From Opitutales bacterium (GTDB lineage Bacteria; Verrucomicrobiota; Verrucomicrobiia; Opitutales; Intestinicryptomonadaceae): a stretch of 5,806 nucleotides of DNA. How positions within the stretch are numbered: the first letter of the stretch is position 1; the number at the start of each line of letters is the position of its first letter. Under the pieces are notes generated by a model. It had not been told where the DNA came from. It was given only the letters and a program-made list of their open reading frames with translations, and ran no database searches. Shown one piece after another: positions 1 to 5,806 of this stretch. The DNA lies in NCBI GenBank assembly GCA_017526045.1, contig JAFXRX010000029.1:1-5806 (forward strand), read 5' to 3'. A program made the translations under genes and the position numbers.

Positions 1-361
1 CCTGGATTCTGAGGTGGTCCTCCTCGTTTACCATGATGCATGCTGATGCGTCGCTTGAGACGAACGCCCCGCGCGCGCCTTCGCCCTCTTTGAGCTCGCG
101 GCTTATCAAATTCTTTTCGACGAGGATTTCGTTGAAAAATTCGGGGGTCTGGCGCAAATCGTACCACACCCCGCCCGAAAATTTGCGCATCGTCAAAATC
201 GCATCCCTGCACTGCTCGAAAATCTGCTCCTTGCCGGGTTCCGAAACCGCGTTCGGGAAAATTTCGCCCGCGAGATTGCGCGCAAGGCGTATGCGCGAGC
301 TTATGTAAATAGGCTCGGCATTGGGCTTGATTTTTTCGCAGCAGGCGTTGAGATATTCCAT
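1..361 (-). CDS. mcsB: Protein-arginine kinase McsB, N-terminal 120 residues (runs off the left edge)
   Basis: McsB transfers phosphate from ATP to arginine side chains of misfolded proteins, marking them for ClpCP-type proteolysis in the cytoplasm. It belongs to the ATP:guanido phosphotransferase family. The visible part begins MEYLNACCEK. It contains the family motif SSRIRLARNL at residues 21-30, whose arginines belong to the nucleotide-binding set, a middle stretch typical of McsB (WYDLRQTPEFF at about 66-76), and the active-site motif VNEEDHLRIQ at 111-120, which supplies the catalytic acidic residues. Full McsB proteins are about 350 residues, so roughly two thirds lie outside the window. 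The ATG sits one base after the mcsA stop (TAATATG) and has no clear Shine-Dalgarno sequence, so translation is probably coupled to mcsA. The family is clear from motifs. McsB is preferred over a metabolic arginine or creatine kinase because of the adjacent mcsA and the bacterial NEEDHLRIQ form. Confidence 0.95.
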   Translation of the reverse strand, partial: MEYLNACCEKIKPNAEPIYISSRIRLARNLAGEIFPNAVSEPGKEQIFEQCRDAILTMRKFSGGVWYDLRQTPEFFNEILVEKNLISRELKEGEGARGAFVSSDASACIMVNEEDHLRIQ

Positions 362-362
362 A

Positions 363-1016
363 TTACTTTTTGCTTTCGAGCGAGTTTATTTTGTCGCGCA
401 GCGACGCGGCGTCCTCGTACCTCTCTTCTTTTACGGCCTTTTCAAGCTCGCTTTTGAGCTGCTGCAGCTCGTCTTTGGGGCTGCCTTGTTTGGCGGCGGA
501 AGGCTTTTGCTTTGAGCCGATTATTTTTGCGAGCGTTTCCTCCGCCAATTTTTCGATGTCGAGCCCGCCGCAATCGTCTTGCGGGAATTGCAGCTCGGTT
601 TGCCTTTCGTCGCCCTTTTTGGATTTTTTTGAATGCGTTTTCGGGGTTTTGCCGATGTGCTTTACCGCCCCGTGCATCTGCGCCAAAATTTGCAGAACGC
701 GGCCTCCGAAAGCCTTGTAGCATTCGGGGCAGGAGAACCTGCCGTTTTTTTCAAACTCCGCGAAAGTCGAGCCGCATTTGGGGCAGGCTTGCGCGTTTGC
801 TTCCGGCGGATTTGCCGCGGCGGAGGCGATGTCCAAAATTTTTTCCTCGAGCTTTTTTATTTGCGGAAAAATGTCGGCGGGAAACCACGGGGAACACAGC
901 TCGGCGTTTTTCTGGGCGCAGTTTTGGCAAAGGTGCATCTTGATTTTCTGCCCGTTGACAATTTTTGTAATGTGCACCGTGGCGGGCGCGCCGCAAATAT
1001 CGCATTTGTATTCCAT
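363..1016 (-). CDS. mcsA: McsA, zinc-finger and UVR-motif activator of the arginine kinase McsB
   Basis: McsA binds and activates McsB and is itself a substrate of it. The 217-residue protein has two four-cysteine zinc-binding units. The first uses C5, C8, C30 and C33 (CDIC and CQNC), and the second uses C78, C81, C96 and C99 (CPKC and CPEC). A lysine-rich, low-complexity linker follows at about 119-180. The C-terminal UVR motif at about 182-216 (EERYEDAASLRDKINSLE at its core) is the helical hairpin also found in UvrB, UvrC and ClpC. The protein is somewhat longer than the roughly 185 residues of Bacillus McsA, mostly in the linker. The start is the ATG followed by EYKCDIC, which places the first zinc knuckle at the N-terminus as in the family. 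Upstream there is only a weak purine stretch (GCGGAAATAAAT). The gene lies 25 bases after purA and one base before mcsB. No ctsR precedes it, unlike the Bacillus ctsR-mcsA-mcsB-clpC operon. Confidence 0.94.
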   Translation of the reverse strand: MEYKCDICGAPATVHITKIVNGQKIKMHLCQNCAQKNAELCSPWFPADIFPQIKKLEEKILDIASAAANPPEANAQACPKCGSTFAEFEKNGRFSCPECYKAFGGRVLQILAQMHGAVKHIGKTPKTHSKKSKKGDERQTELQFPQDDCGGLDIEKLAEETLAKIIGSKQKPSAAKQGSPKDELQQLKSELEKAVKEERYEDAASLRDKINSLESKK

Positions 1017-1041
1017 ATTTATTTCCGCGCTCGGGCGAGTT

Positions 1042-2592
1042 TTAGGCGAGCTTTAAAAGCTCCTGCGTGGAGGGGATGTCCCTTATGATTTGGGATTGCA
1101 ATGGCCCGACTCCAATATATCGCAAATTTGGCGTTTTCATTAAGCCGAAATCTCTGCCCGCGACTTCGAGTATGCTCTTTAGGCAGAAGGCGGCGTAGCG
1201 TTTCGCCTCAATAGGAAGCGCGGCGAAAGAGCGGATTTTTGAAATGTCCTCTTTCCAGCAGGGTAGCTGCGCGTAGACGGGCTTGATGTTTTTACGGATT
1301 AAATCCGAGCGCGGGACGCCGCGGTAGATTTTGCCGTCCGCGCCGCGGTACGAGGTGCAGACCAAGAGCTCCCCGCCTTCGCTCCACGCGCCTTCGTAGG
1401 AGAGCGCGTCGAGCTTGTTTATCACGATGTCGTCGTAGCCCGCGTAGCGCAGGGCGTCGCCTTTTTCGACGGCGTCGAACCAGCCGACCATGCGCTGGCG
1501 GCCTGTGCTTGTGCCGAATTCGAGCTTCTTCAATTTTACGGCGAGCGGGTGGGCGTCGTCCATCTGCGTAAGGAAAATGTGCGTGCCGACCTTTGTGTCG
1601 TAGGCTTTGCAGCAGCCCAAAATGTGCATCGGCTGGACGGGAATTCCCGCGCTTTGGAAAAATTCGGGCGAGCTTGTGTGGCTTGCCGTTACGTTTGGCG
1701 GGAAGCCGTGGCGCTTGTCGAGCCAGTAGCTCTGCCCGAATTCGCCGACGATGTACCTGTCCTGCGAAAGCGCTTGCAGGCAGCATGCGCGGACGTCTCC
1801 GATGTTCTTTGCGAGCTTTTGCCCCGCGGCCCAGTAGGTTTCGACTATGGTGTCGATGTCGAGCTCGAAGGGGTTTGCGCCCTTGAATTTGCGGAAGTCG
1901 AATTCGTCTTTTGAAAATACGCCTTCTTCAAGCGACTGGGCGTTTGCGCGCAGCTCCGCGTTTGTAAGTATGTCGAAAAATTCTTCCCACTTTTGCGCGG
2001 AGACCTTGCAGACGTATTTTATCGTCTCGCATGCGCGCTCGAGGCGCGGGCGCATTTTTGCTGCGAACGCCTCTTTTGTGCCGAGGAAGTCGCAGTACCA
2101 AATTTGGAACTGCCCGACTTCGTCCATGTAAGAGGGCGTGATGCCCCTGCCTGTCGAGCCGCGCGGCTCCTCTTTGAGGATTTCGACGCGGTAGTTTTCC
2201 CACGCCAAGTCGAGCAGGCGGTGGCCGACGTCGCTTAAAAGCGTGCGCTCGTCGATTAAAAGGCGGCTGAAAATTTTATAGCCCTTTTGCTCGAGGGGAA
2301 TGCCCTCCCAGAGGAATTTGCGCGGGTCTGCGACCACTCCCGCTCCGATTGCGAGAGTTTCGACGTCTTTTTCGATGACGCCCGCGGGCAGGAGGTTGAG
2401 CTTTACGCCGCCTGCGGTGTGGCCGGAATTTGCGCCGCCGTTTACCTTTATCACGATTGCCGCGATGTCGGGGCGCTTTGTCTTGGCTTTGAGTTCGTCT
2501 ATTACTTCGTAGATGAGGCGGCCTTTGCCTTCGTCGCCCATGCTTATGCCGATGTCGGCGATTAGTTTGCCTTTAAAATCTGTAAGTGCCAT
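1042..2592 (-). CDS. purA: Adenylosuccinate synthetase family protein (divergent, long form)
   Basis: PurA makes adenylosuccinate from IMP, aspartate and GTP, the first committed step to AMP. Numbering is from the ATG at 2592 (516 residues). The GDEGKGR phosphate loop (19-25) includes the catalytic Asp20 and Lys23. NSGHT supplies the catalytic His58. STGRGITPSY lies at 146-155. GEFGQ (283-287) matches the E. coli FEGAQG segment. FGTSTGRQRMVGW (359-371) keeps the aspartate-binding arginines R365 and R367, and NKLD (392-395) is the guanine-recognition motif. Departures from the family are length (about 430 is usual), with some 50 extra residues between 168 and 282; Q161 and F162 where E. coli has R143 and R144; and GPLQSQ at 496-501 where E. 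coli has GPDRTE. An in-frame TTG at 2610 would add six residues (MFERIT). The ATG is preferred because homologous sequence begins after it and GAAAGA lies just upstream of it. Family membership is sure; exact substrate use is less so. Confidence 0.88.
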   Translation of the reverse strand: MALTDFKGKLIADIGISMGDEGKGRLIYEVIDELKAKTKRPDIAAIVIKVNGGANSGHTAGGVKLNLLPAGVIEKDVETLAIGAGVVADPRKFLWEGIPLEQKGYKIFSRLLIDERTLLSDVGHRLLDLAWENYRVEILKEEPRGSTGRGITPSYMDEVGQFQIWYCDFLGTKEAFAAKMRPRLERACETIKYVCKVSAQKWEEFFDILTNAELRANAQSLEEGVFSKDEFDFRKFKGANPFELDIDTIVETYWAAGQKLAKNIGDVRACCLQALSQDRYIVGEFGQSYWLDKRHGFPPNVTASHTSSPEFFQSAGIPVQPMHILGCCKAYDTKVGTHIFLTQMDDAHPLAVKLKKLEFGTSTGRQRMVGWFDAVEKGDALRYAGYDDIVINKLDALSYEGAWSEGGELLVCTSYRGADGKIYRGVPRSDLIRKNIKPVYAQLPCWKEDISKIRSFAALPIEAKRYAAFCLKSILEVAGRDFGLMKTPNLRYIGVGPLQSQIIRDIPSTQELLKLA

Positions 2593-2613
2593 AGTTATTC
2601 TTTCAAACAATCA

Positions 2614-2642
2614 AAAAATGGTTTTTTATTAAAAATGGTCAA
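2614..2642 (-). promoter_or_regulatory. Possible weak promoter region upstream of purA with an A/T-rich direct repeat
   Basis: In the 57-base gap between the ABC-F stop and purA, the minus strand reads TTGACC at 2642-2637, a good -35-like hexamer. The nonamer ACCATTTTT occurs twice (2639-2631 and 2622-2614), 17 bases apart. No hexamer at the right spacing resembles TATAAT well; the best position reads ATTTTT. The region could be a start site for a purA-mcsA-mcsB transcript, or merely an A/T-rich spacer. No intrinsic terminator for the ABC-F gene is visible here. Confidence 0.22.
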
Positions 2643-2649
2643 GCATCTT

Positions 2650-4578
2650 TTACTTGTTTTGCAATTCCGAAAGCGACTGCGCAAGCTGCTGCCATTCGTC
2701 GTAGAGGCTTTCGGTTTTCTTTTTCAAAAGCGAATGTTTTTCAACGACTTGGCGGCTGTTCTGCGCGTCCTTGAAAAATTCGGGATCCGCCATTTGCGCT
2801 TCGAGATTTTCGCACTCGCCATCGTTTGACAAAATCTCGTTTTCGATTTCCTCAATGCGGCGTTTTATTCTGCCCATTTCGCGGTTTTGCGCGGATTTAA
2901 TGGCTTTCTTTTCCTTGTAGGATAGGGCTTTTTCATTCGGCTTTTTGGGGGCGTCGGGGGCGTCAAAGGCTCCCTCTGCGCGGATTTTTTCGATGTAGTC
3001 TGAAATGTTGCCCGGGAAAGAGCGCACGCCCCTTTTTCCGATTTCGACAACCTTTGTCGCTATGCCGTCCAGAAAATCGCGGTCGTGGCTTACAATCGCG
3101 AAAGTGCCGCCGTAGTCGGCGAGGGCGCGCTGCAGGACTTTTTTTGAGTTGATGTCGAGGTGGTTTGTGGGCTCGTCCAAAATCAAAAAGTTGAACGAGC
3201 GCAGCAGCATTTTTGCGAGGGCGAGGCGGTTTTTTTCGCCGCCCGAGAGCACCGCGACTTTCTTGAAAACGTCGTCGCCGCTGAACAAAAAAGAGCCCAA
3301 AAGCCCGCGAGCCTTGAATTTTTCGCCGCGCGGGGCGGAGCTTTCCGCCTCCTCCAAAACAGTGTTTTCGGGGTTCAGCTCGGCGGCCTGGTGCTGCGTA
3401 AAATACGATAAATCCACATTGTAGCCAAGCTCCACTTTCCCCGAATCAAAGCCGAGTTCGCCCGCCATAATCTTTGCAAGTGTGGTTTTGCCCGCGCCGT
3501 TTGCGCCCACAATCGCAATTCTTTCGCCGCGCTCGATTTTCAAATTTACGTTTTTTAGCACCTCTTTTTCGCCGTAGCTTTTGCAGAGATTTTCCACATT
3601 TATAACGACCTGCCCGCAGCGGCGCGGCTCCGGGAATTTGAAGGCTATGCCGCTTTCGAGGCTTTCAAGCTCTATTCTTTCGATTTTTTCGAGGGCCTTT
3701 ATGCGGCTTTGCACTTGCGCGGCCTTCGTGTTTTTGGCGCGAAATCTCTCGATAAACCTTTCGGTTTTTTCGATTTCCCGCGCCTGGTTTGCCGCCATTT
3801 TTTCAAGAATTTGCCGGCGCGCGGAGGATTCTTTTTCGTAAAAAGAATAGTTGCCCGCGTAAATTTCGAGCCTGCCCGCGCTCAAAAAGAAGGTCTTTTT
3901 GGTCAGCAAATCCAGAAAGGAGCGGTCGTGGCTTACAATTACAACCGCGCTTTTGCAGGCTTTCAGGTAGTCTTCAAGCCAGGTTATCGACTCGATGTCG
4001 AGGTGGTTTGTGGGCTCGTCGAGCATCGGAAGCGAGGGCTCTTTCAAAAGCAGCTTTGCAAGAGCGATTCTCATCTTCCAGCCGCCCGAAAATTCCGAGC
4101 ATTTTTTTTCGGCGTCCGAAGGGGCAAAGCCAAGCCCGTGCAAAACCGTTTCGATTTTCGAGCGCAGGCGGTAGGCGTCGAGGTCTTCGAGCTTGTGCTC
4201 GAGCTCGCCGATTTCCTCGAGAGCCGCGAGGTATTCGGCGGATGTTTCGGGCGAAGTTTTTAAGATGTTTTCGGCGTCTTTTAGGCGGTTTTGAAGCTCG
4301 ACTATGTTTTCAAAAGCCGATTTTGCCTCGTCGAAAAGCGTGTTTTCGGAGAGGGTTGAAATATCCTGGGGCAGGTAGCCGACTGTGGCGTATTTCGGCC
4401 GCAGGACGCTCCCCGAAAAATTGTCTTCGATGTTTGCCAGAATTTTTAAAAGCGTGGTTTTTCCCGCGCCGTTCGAGCCGACAAGCCCGATTTTTTCGCC
4501 GCGGTTTATGACGCAGGAGATATTGTCGAACAGCTTTCTCTGCCCGAATGCAAGCGATATGTTGCGCAGTTCAATCAT
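2650..4578 (-). CDS. ABC-F family ATPase with two ATP-binding domains (YheS-like)
   Basis: ABC-F proteins are soluble twin-ATPase factors that bind the ribosomal E site and influence peptidyl-tRNA placement; some give antibiotic resistance and others are housekeeping. This 642-residue protein has no membrane segments. Domain 1 has Walker A GSNGAGKTT (34-42), signature FSGGW (163-167), Walker B ending DE at 187-188 and the H-loop His218. The interdomain linker (about 243-315) contains RFRAKNTKAAQVQSRIK, a pattern typical of the P-site tRNA-interacting region. Domain 2 has GANGAGKTT (358-366), LSGGEK (444-449), ILDEP (466-470) and His498. The C-terminal 95 residues are charged and helical, probably a coiled coil. 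Length, linker and the LHGLGF and YFTQHQ segments resemble E. coli YheS more than Uup or EttA, by memory comparison only. An oddity is Pro184 in the first Walker B strand (SLPMLDEP). The start is the only sensible ATG; AAGG abuts it directly. It lies 52 bases after the lysozyme-like gene. Confidence 0.95.
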   Translation of the reverse strand: MIELRNISLAFGQRKLFDNISCVINRGEKIGLVGSNGAGKTTLLKILANIEDNFSGSVLRPKYATVGYLPQDISTLSENTLFDEAKSAFENIVELQNRLKDAENILKTSPETSAEYLAALEEIGELEHKLEDLDAYRLRSKIETVLHGLGFAPSDAEKKCSEFSGGWKMRIALAKLLLKEPSLPMLDEPTNHLDIESITWLEDYLKACKSAVVIVSHDRSFLDLLTKKTFFLSAGRLEIYAGNYSFYEKESSARRQILEKMAANQAREIEKTERFIERFRAKNTKAAQVQSRIKALEKIERIELESLESGIAFKFPEPRRCGQVVINVENLCKSYGEKEVLKNVNLKIERGERIAIVGANGAGKTTLAKIMAGELGFDSGKVELGYNVDLSYFTQHQAAELNPENTVLEEAESSAPRGEKFKARGLLGSFLFSGDDVFKKVAVLSGGEKNRLALAKMLLRSFNFLILDEPTNHLDINSKKVLQRALADYGGTFAIVSHDRDFLDGIATKVVEIGKRGVRSFPGNISDYIEKIRAEGAFDAPDAPKKPNEKALSYKEKKAIKSAQNREMGRIKRRIEEIENEILSNDGECENLEAQMADPEFFKDAQNSRQVVEKHSLLKKKTESLYDEWQQLAQSLSELQNK

Positions 4579-4630
4579 CCTTAAAATTTTTGAGTTTTTT
4601 TATTCTTTTGCGCTGCCGGTTCGGGTAAAA

Positions 4631-5326
4631 TTATTTGTTTTTTTCACGCTTTAGCACCTCTTCGCGGCGTTTTATGTAGGAGTAGTGGGTAGCCTTGCCG
4701 AGGTCGGTGTTGTAGTGCTTTTTGTAGTATTTTGCTTGGGAGGCGATGTCGGAGGCGGGCGGGATTGGCGAATTGTTTTCGGCGTACTTCATCCGCGCGA
4801 AAACCGCGCAAAGCTCGTCGCTTGTCTGCAGGTCTTCAAAAGTTATCGCGCCGCCGCAAGCGGAGTATTTTTTTTCAATCGCGCTGTAAAGTTCGGGGTG
4901 CTTTATTTTTATTGCGCGGTGCCACAAATCCGAAAACGTGGCGTATTCGACTTGGAACATCCCGATTGCCGTGCCGTTTTTATCCTGAAAGCGCGGCTTT
5001 AGCCCGCTTTCGGTGCATGCCGTTCCGAACAAAAGCTCGCGGGCGGCGGGGGTGTCGTAAATGTTTTTCGTGCCCTTTGTTTCTTCTATAAAAGTGCAGG
5101 CTTGGGCTATGACTGCCCGCGCTTCGGCTTCGGTCAGCGTGCGGTTCACGCCCGAGTATTTCTTTTTAAGCCCCAGCAAATATCTTTGCTCGGCGGGCGT
5201 AAGAGTCGGCGAAAACGATATTTCAAAATCCGGCGGGGTAAGGTAGATAAAAATCCACAATACGGCGGCGAGCGCGACAACCAGCGCCGCGCCCCTTGCG
5301 GATTTTTTCTTTTTTTTGAACGCCAT
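4631..5326 (-). CDS. Membrane-anchored lysozyme/lytic-transglycosylase-like protein
   Basis: This 231-residue protein is probably a peptidoglycan-cleaving enzyme held on the outer face of the inner membrane. A lysine-rich N-terminus (KKKKKSARG) precedes one hydrophobic helix at about 12-29, with no signal-peptidase or lipobox site evident, so it looks like an N-in, type II anchor. The remainder is globular. TESG at 105-108 supplies a candidate catalytic Glu106, followed by NGTAIGMFQVE (117-127), the ESG...G.(M/L)(M/F)Q pattern of the lysozyme/SLT fold. The C-terminal part (about 172-219), including FARMKYAENN and KYYKKHYNTDLGKAT, resembles regions I associate with phage-type lysozyme proteins. 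Four cysteines after the membrane helix (C77, C104, C157, C173) could form disulfides outside the cytoplasm. The tail is strongly basic. The ATG start places the anchor correctly; no Shine-Dalgarno sequence is visible in the A-rich leader. The exact family and activity are inferred from short motifs only. Confidence 0.72.
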   Translation of the reverse strand: MAFKKKKKSARGAALVVALAAVLWIFIYLTPPDFEISFSPTLTPAEQRYLLGLKKKYSGVNRTLTEAEARAVIAQACTFIEETKGTKNIYDTPAARELLFGTACTESGLKPRFQDKNGTAIGMFQVEYATFSDLWHRAIKIKHPELYSAIEKKYSACGGAITFEDLQTSDELCAVFARMKYAENNSPIPPASDIASQAKYYKKHYNTDLGKATHYSYIKRREEVLKREKNK

Positions 5327-5374
5327 TGTGTTTTGTTTTTTTACGATTTTTTGACAATTGCAAGCCTATAAAAT

Positions 5375-5418
5375 TTTGCCGCTGCAATCCCGCGCATGCG
5401 CCGAAAATAAGCGGCAAA
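5375..5418. repeat. Inverted repeat with internal 10-base palindrome between trxA and the lysozyme-like gene
   Basis: TTTGCCGC (5375-5382) and GCGGCAAA (5411-5418) are perfect 8-base complements separated by 28 bases. Inside the loop, GCGCATGCGC (5392-5401) is a perfect 10-base palindrome. The structure lies just downstream of the trxA terminator and about 50-90 bases upstream of the lysozyme-like start. It could be a second hairpin of the trxA 3' end, a protein-binding site for the downstream gene, or chance in GC-rich spacer. No U-tract follows on either strand strong enough to call it a terminator. Confidence 0.45.
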
Positions 5419-5426
5419 GCCCGCGC

Positions 5427-5452
5427 AAAAAAAGCGCGCATTTTTTGCGCGC
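5427..5452 (-). terminator. Rho-independent terminator of trxA
   Basis: On the minus strand, starting 23 bases after the trxA stop codon, GCGCGCA (5452-5446) pairs perfectly with TGCGCGC (5440-5434) around a five-A loop. Seven T residues follow immediately (5433-5427). A 7-bp stem with six G-C pairs plus a U-tract is a textbook intrinsic terminator and should separate trxA transcription from the lysozyme-like gene. Confidence 0.9.
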
Positions 5453-5475
5453 CTTAAAATTTATTTTCGGATTTT

Positions 5476-5790
5476 TTAAGAGAGCTTTGCAAGAACCGCC
5501 TTGATTGCGTCCTTGCTTGTCAAGCCCTGCGACATGTCGACAATCTTGCCGTTTTTAAAATACACGAGGGTGGGGATGCTTGCGACGTTGAAGCGCTGCG
5601 CCAATTCCTGGTTTTCGTCGACGTCGACTTTGCCGATGCACACATTGGGCATTTCGGCCGCCACCTGGTCGAGGACGGGGGCGAGCATTTTGCACGGGCC
5701 GCACCAGCTTGCCCAAAAGTCCACCAAAACAACCTTGTTTGCCGCAACCGTTTCGTCGAAGTTTGCGGAGTTTAAATGCAGTAGAGCCAT
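5476..5790 (-). CDS. trxA: Thioredoxin
   Basis: Thioredoxin is the small cytoplasmic dithiol reductant that is recharged by thioredoxin reductase and reduces ribonucleotide reductase, peroxiredoxins and other proteins. The 104-residue product has the complete single-domain fold. VDFWASWCGPC at 23-33 gives active-site cysteines C30 and C33 and buried Asp24. SIPT at 71-74 contains the cis-proline Pro73, and KVDVDEN at about 54-60 is the conserved third-strand region. The length matches ordinary TrxA, and there is no signal peptide or membrane segment, which argues against a periplasmic thiol-disulfide protein. One extra cysteine (C51) lies outside the active site. C-ending codons (GTC GAC GTC GAC) are common, consistent with good expression. 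AAGG lies only two bases before the ATG, unusually close for a Shine-Dalgarno element. A strong terminator follows the gene. Its promoter lies beyond the right edge of the window. Confidence 0.98.
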   Translation of the reverse strand: MALLHLNSANFDETVAANKVVLVDFWASWCGPCKMLAPVLDQVAAEMPNVCIGKVDVDENQELAQRFNVASIPTLVYFKNGKIVDMSQGLTSKDAIKAVLAKLS

Positions 5791-5806
5791 AGCCTTGAAA
5801 TTAGAA

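Noticed and set aside
1042..2592. PurZ (2-aminoadenylosuccinate synthetase) of phages that use Z-DNA
   Set aside because: PurZ enzymes replace the catalytic Asp of the GDEGKG loop, as I recall. Here Asp20 is present, and no phage genes surround the gene. A divergent PurA is the simpler reading.
2593..2610. TTG at 2610 as the start of purA
   Set aside because: It adds only MFERIT before the conserved part, and the purine-rich GAAAGA that could serve as ribosome binding site for the ATG at 2592 would lie inside the coding region.
2593..2649. Intrinsic terminator after the ABC-F gene
   Set aside because: The only pairings are A-tract with T-tract (such as AAAAAA-CCA-TTTTTT), which are too weak for termination.
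3709..4511. Long plus-strand open frames (one of about 240 codons, 3789-4511) opposite the ABC-F gene
   Set aside because: Their products are rich in Arg, Phe and Cys with no recognisable motif, and they lie fully opposite a gene with intact ABC-F motifs. They are shadows of its codon bias.
4579..4630. Terminator between the lysozyme-like gene and the ABC-F gene
   Set aside because: The gap is A/T-rich with T runs on the plus strand, but on the transcribed minus strand there is no G-C-rich stem followed by a T tract.
5351..5372. Plus-strand TTGACA followed by TATAAA as a sigma-70 promoter
   Set aside because: The hexamers are only 10 bases apart instead of about 17, and no plus-strand gene follows; trxA on the other strand is reached within about 100 bases.

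Overview
The window carries six protein-coding genes, all on the minus strand and tightly packed. In transcription order (right to left) they are thioredoxin (trxA, 5790-5476), a membrane-anchored lysozyme/transglycosylase-like protein (5326-4631), an ABC-F ribosome-associated ATPase (4578-2650), a long and divergent adenylosuccinate synthetase (purA, 2592-1042), the McsB activator McsA (1016-363), and the first 120 codons of the protein-arginine kinase McsB (361 to the left edge). I see no tRNA, rRNA, CRISPR array, insertion sequence or plus-strand gene. No gap between genes exceeds about 150 bases.

The organism is a bacterium of moderate GC content. Most start codons lack a good Shine-Dalgarno sequence. 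McsA/McsB occurs in Firmicutes but also in the Planctomycetes-Verrucomicrobia-Chlamydiae group. The absence of ctsR from the start of the mcsA-mcsB pair, the weak ribosome binding sites and the protein flavour make a Verrucomicrobiota/Lentisphaerota-type genome my best guess. This is inference, not proof.

Transcription layout: trxA ends in a strong intrinsic terminator (5427-5452), so it is probably a separate unit. A 149-base gap follows, holding that terminator and a GC-rich inverted-repeat cluster. The lysozyme-like gene, ABC-F, purA, mcsA and mcsB come next with gaps of 52, 57, 25 and 1 base and no convincing terminator between them, so they may be read together, although a new start before purA is possible. 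The mcsA-mcsB pair is almost certainly translationally coupled. Its products form the arginine-phosphorylation system that marks damaged proteins for Clp proteolysis. The other genes are housekeeping (redox, translation, purine synthesis) and have no obvious mechanistic link to it.

I found no clearly new multi-gene system. The most interesting items are the PurA-family enzyme, which appears to have lost the IMP-contacting arginine corresponding to E. coli Arg143 and carries an enlarged middle region, and the phage-lysin-like domain tethered to the membrane by a short lysine-rich anchor.
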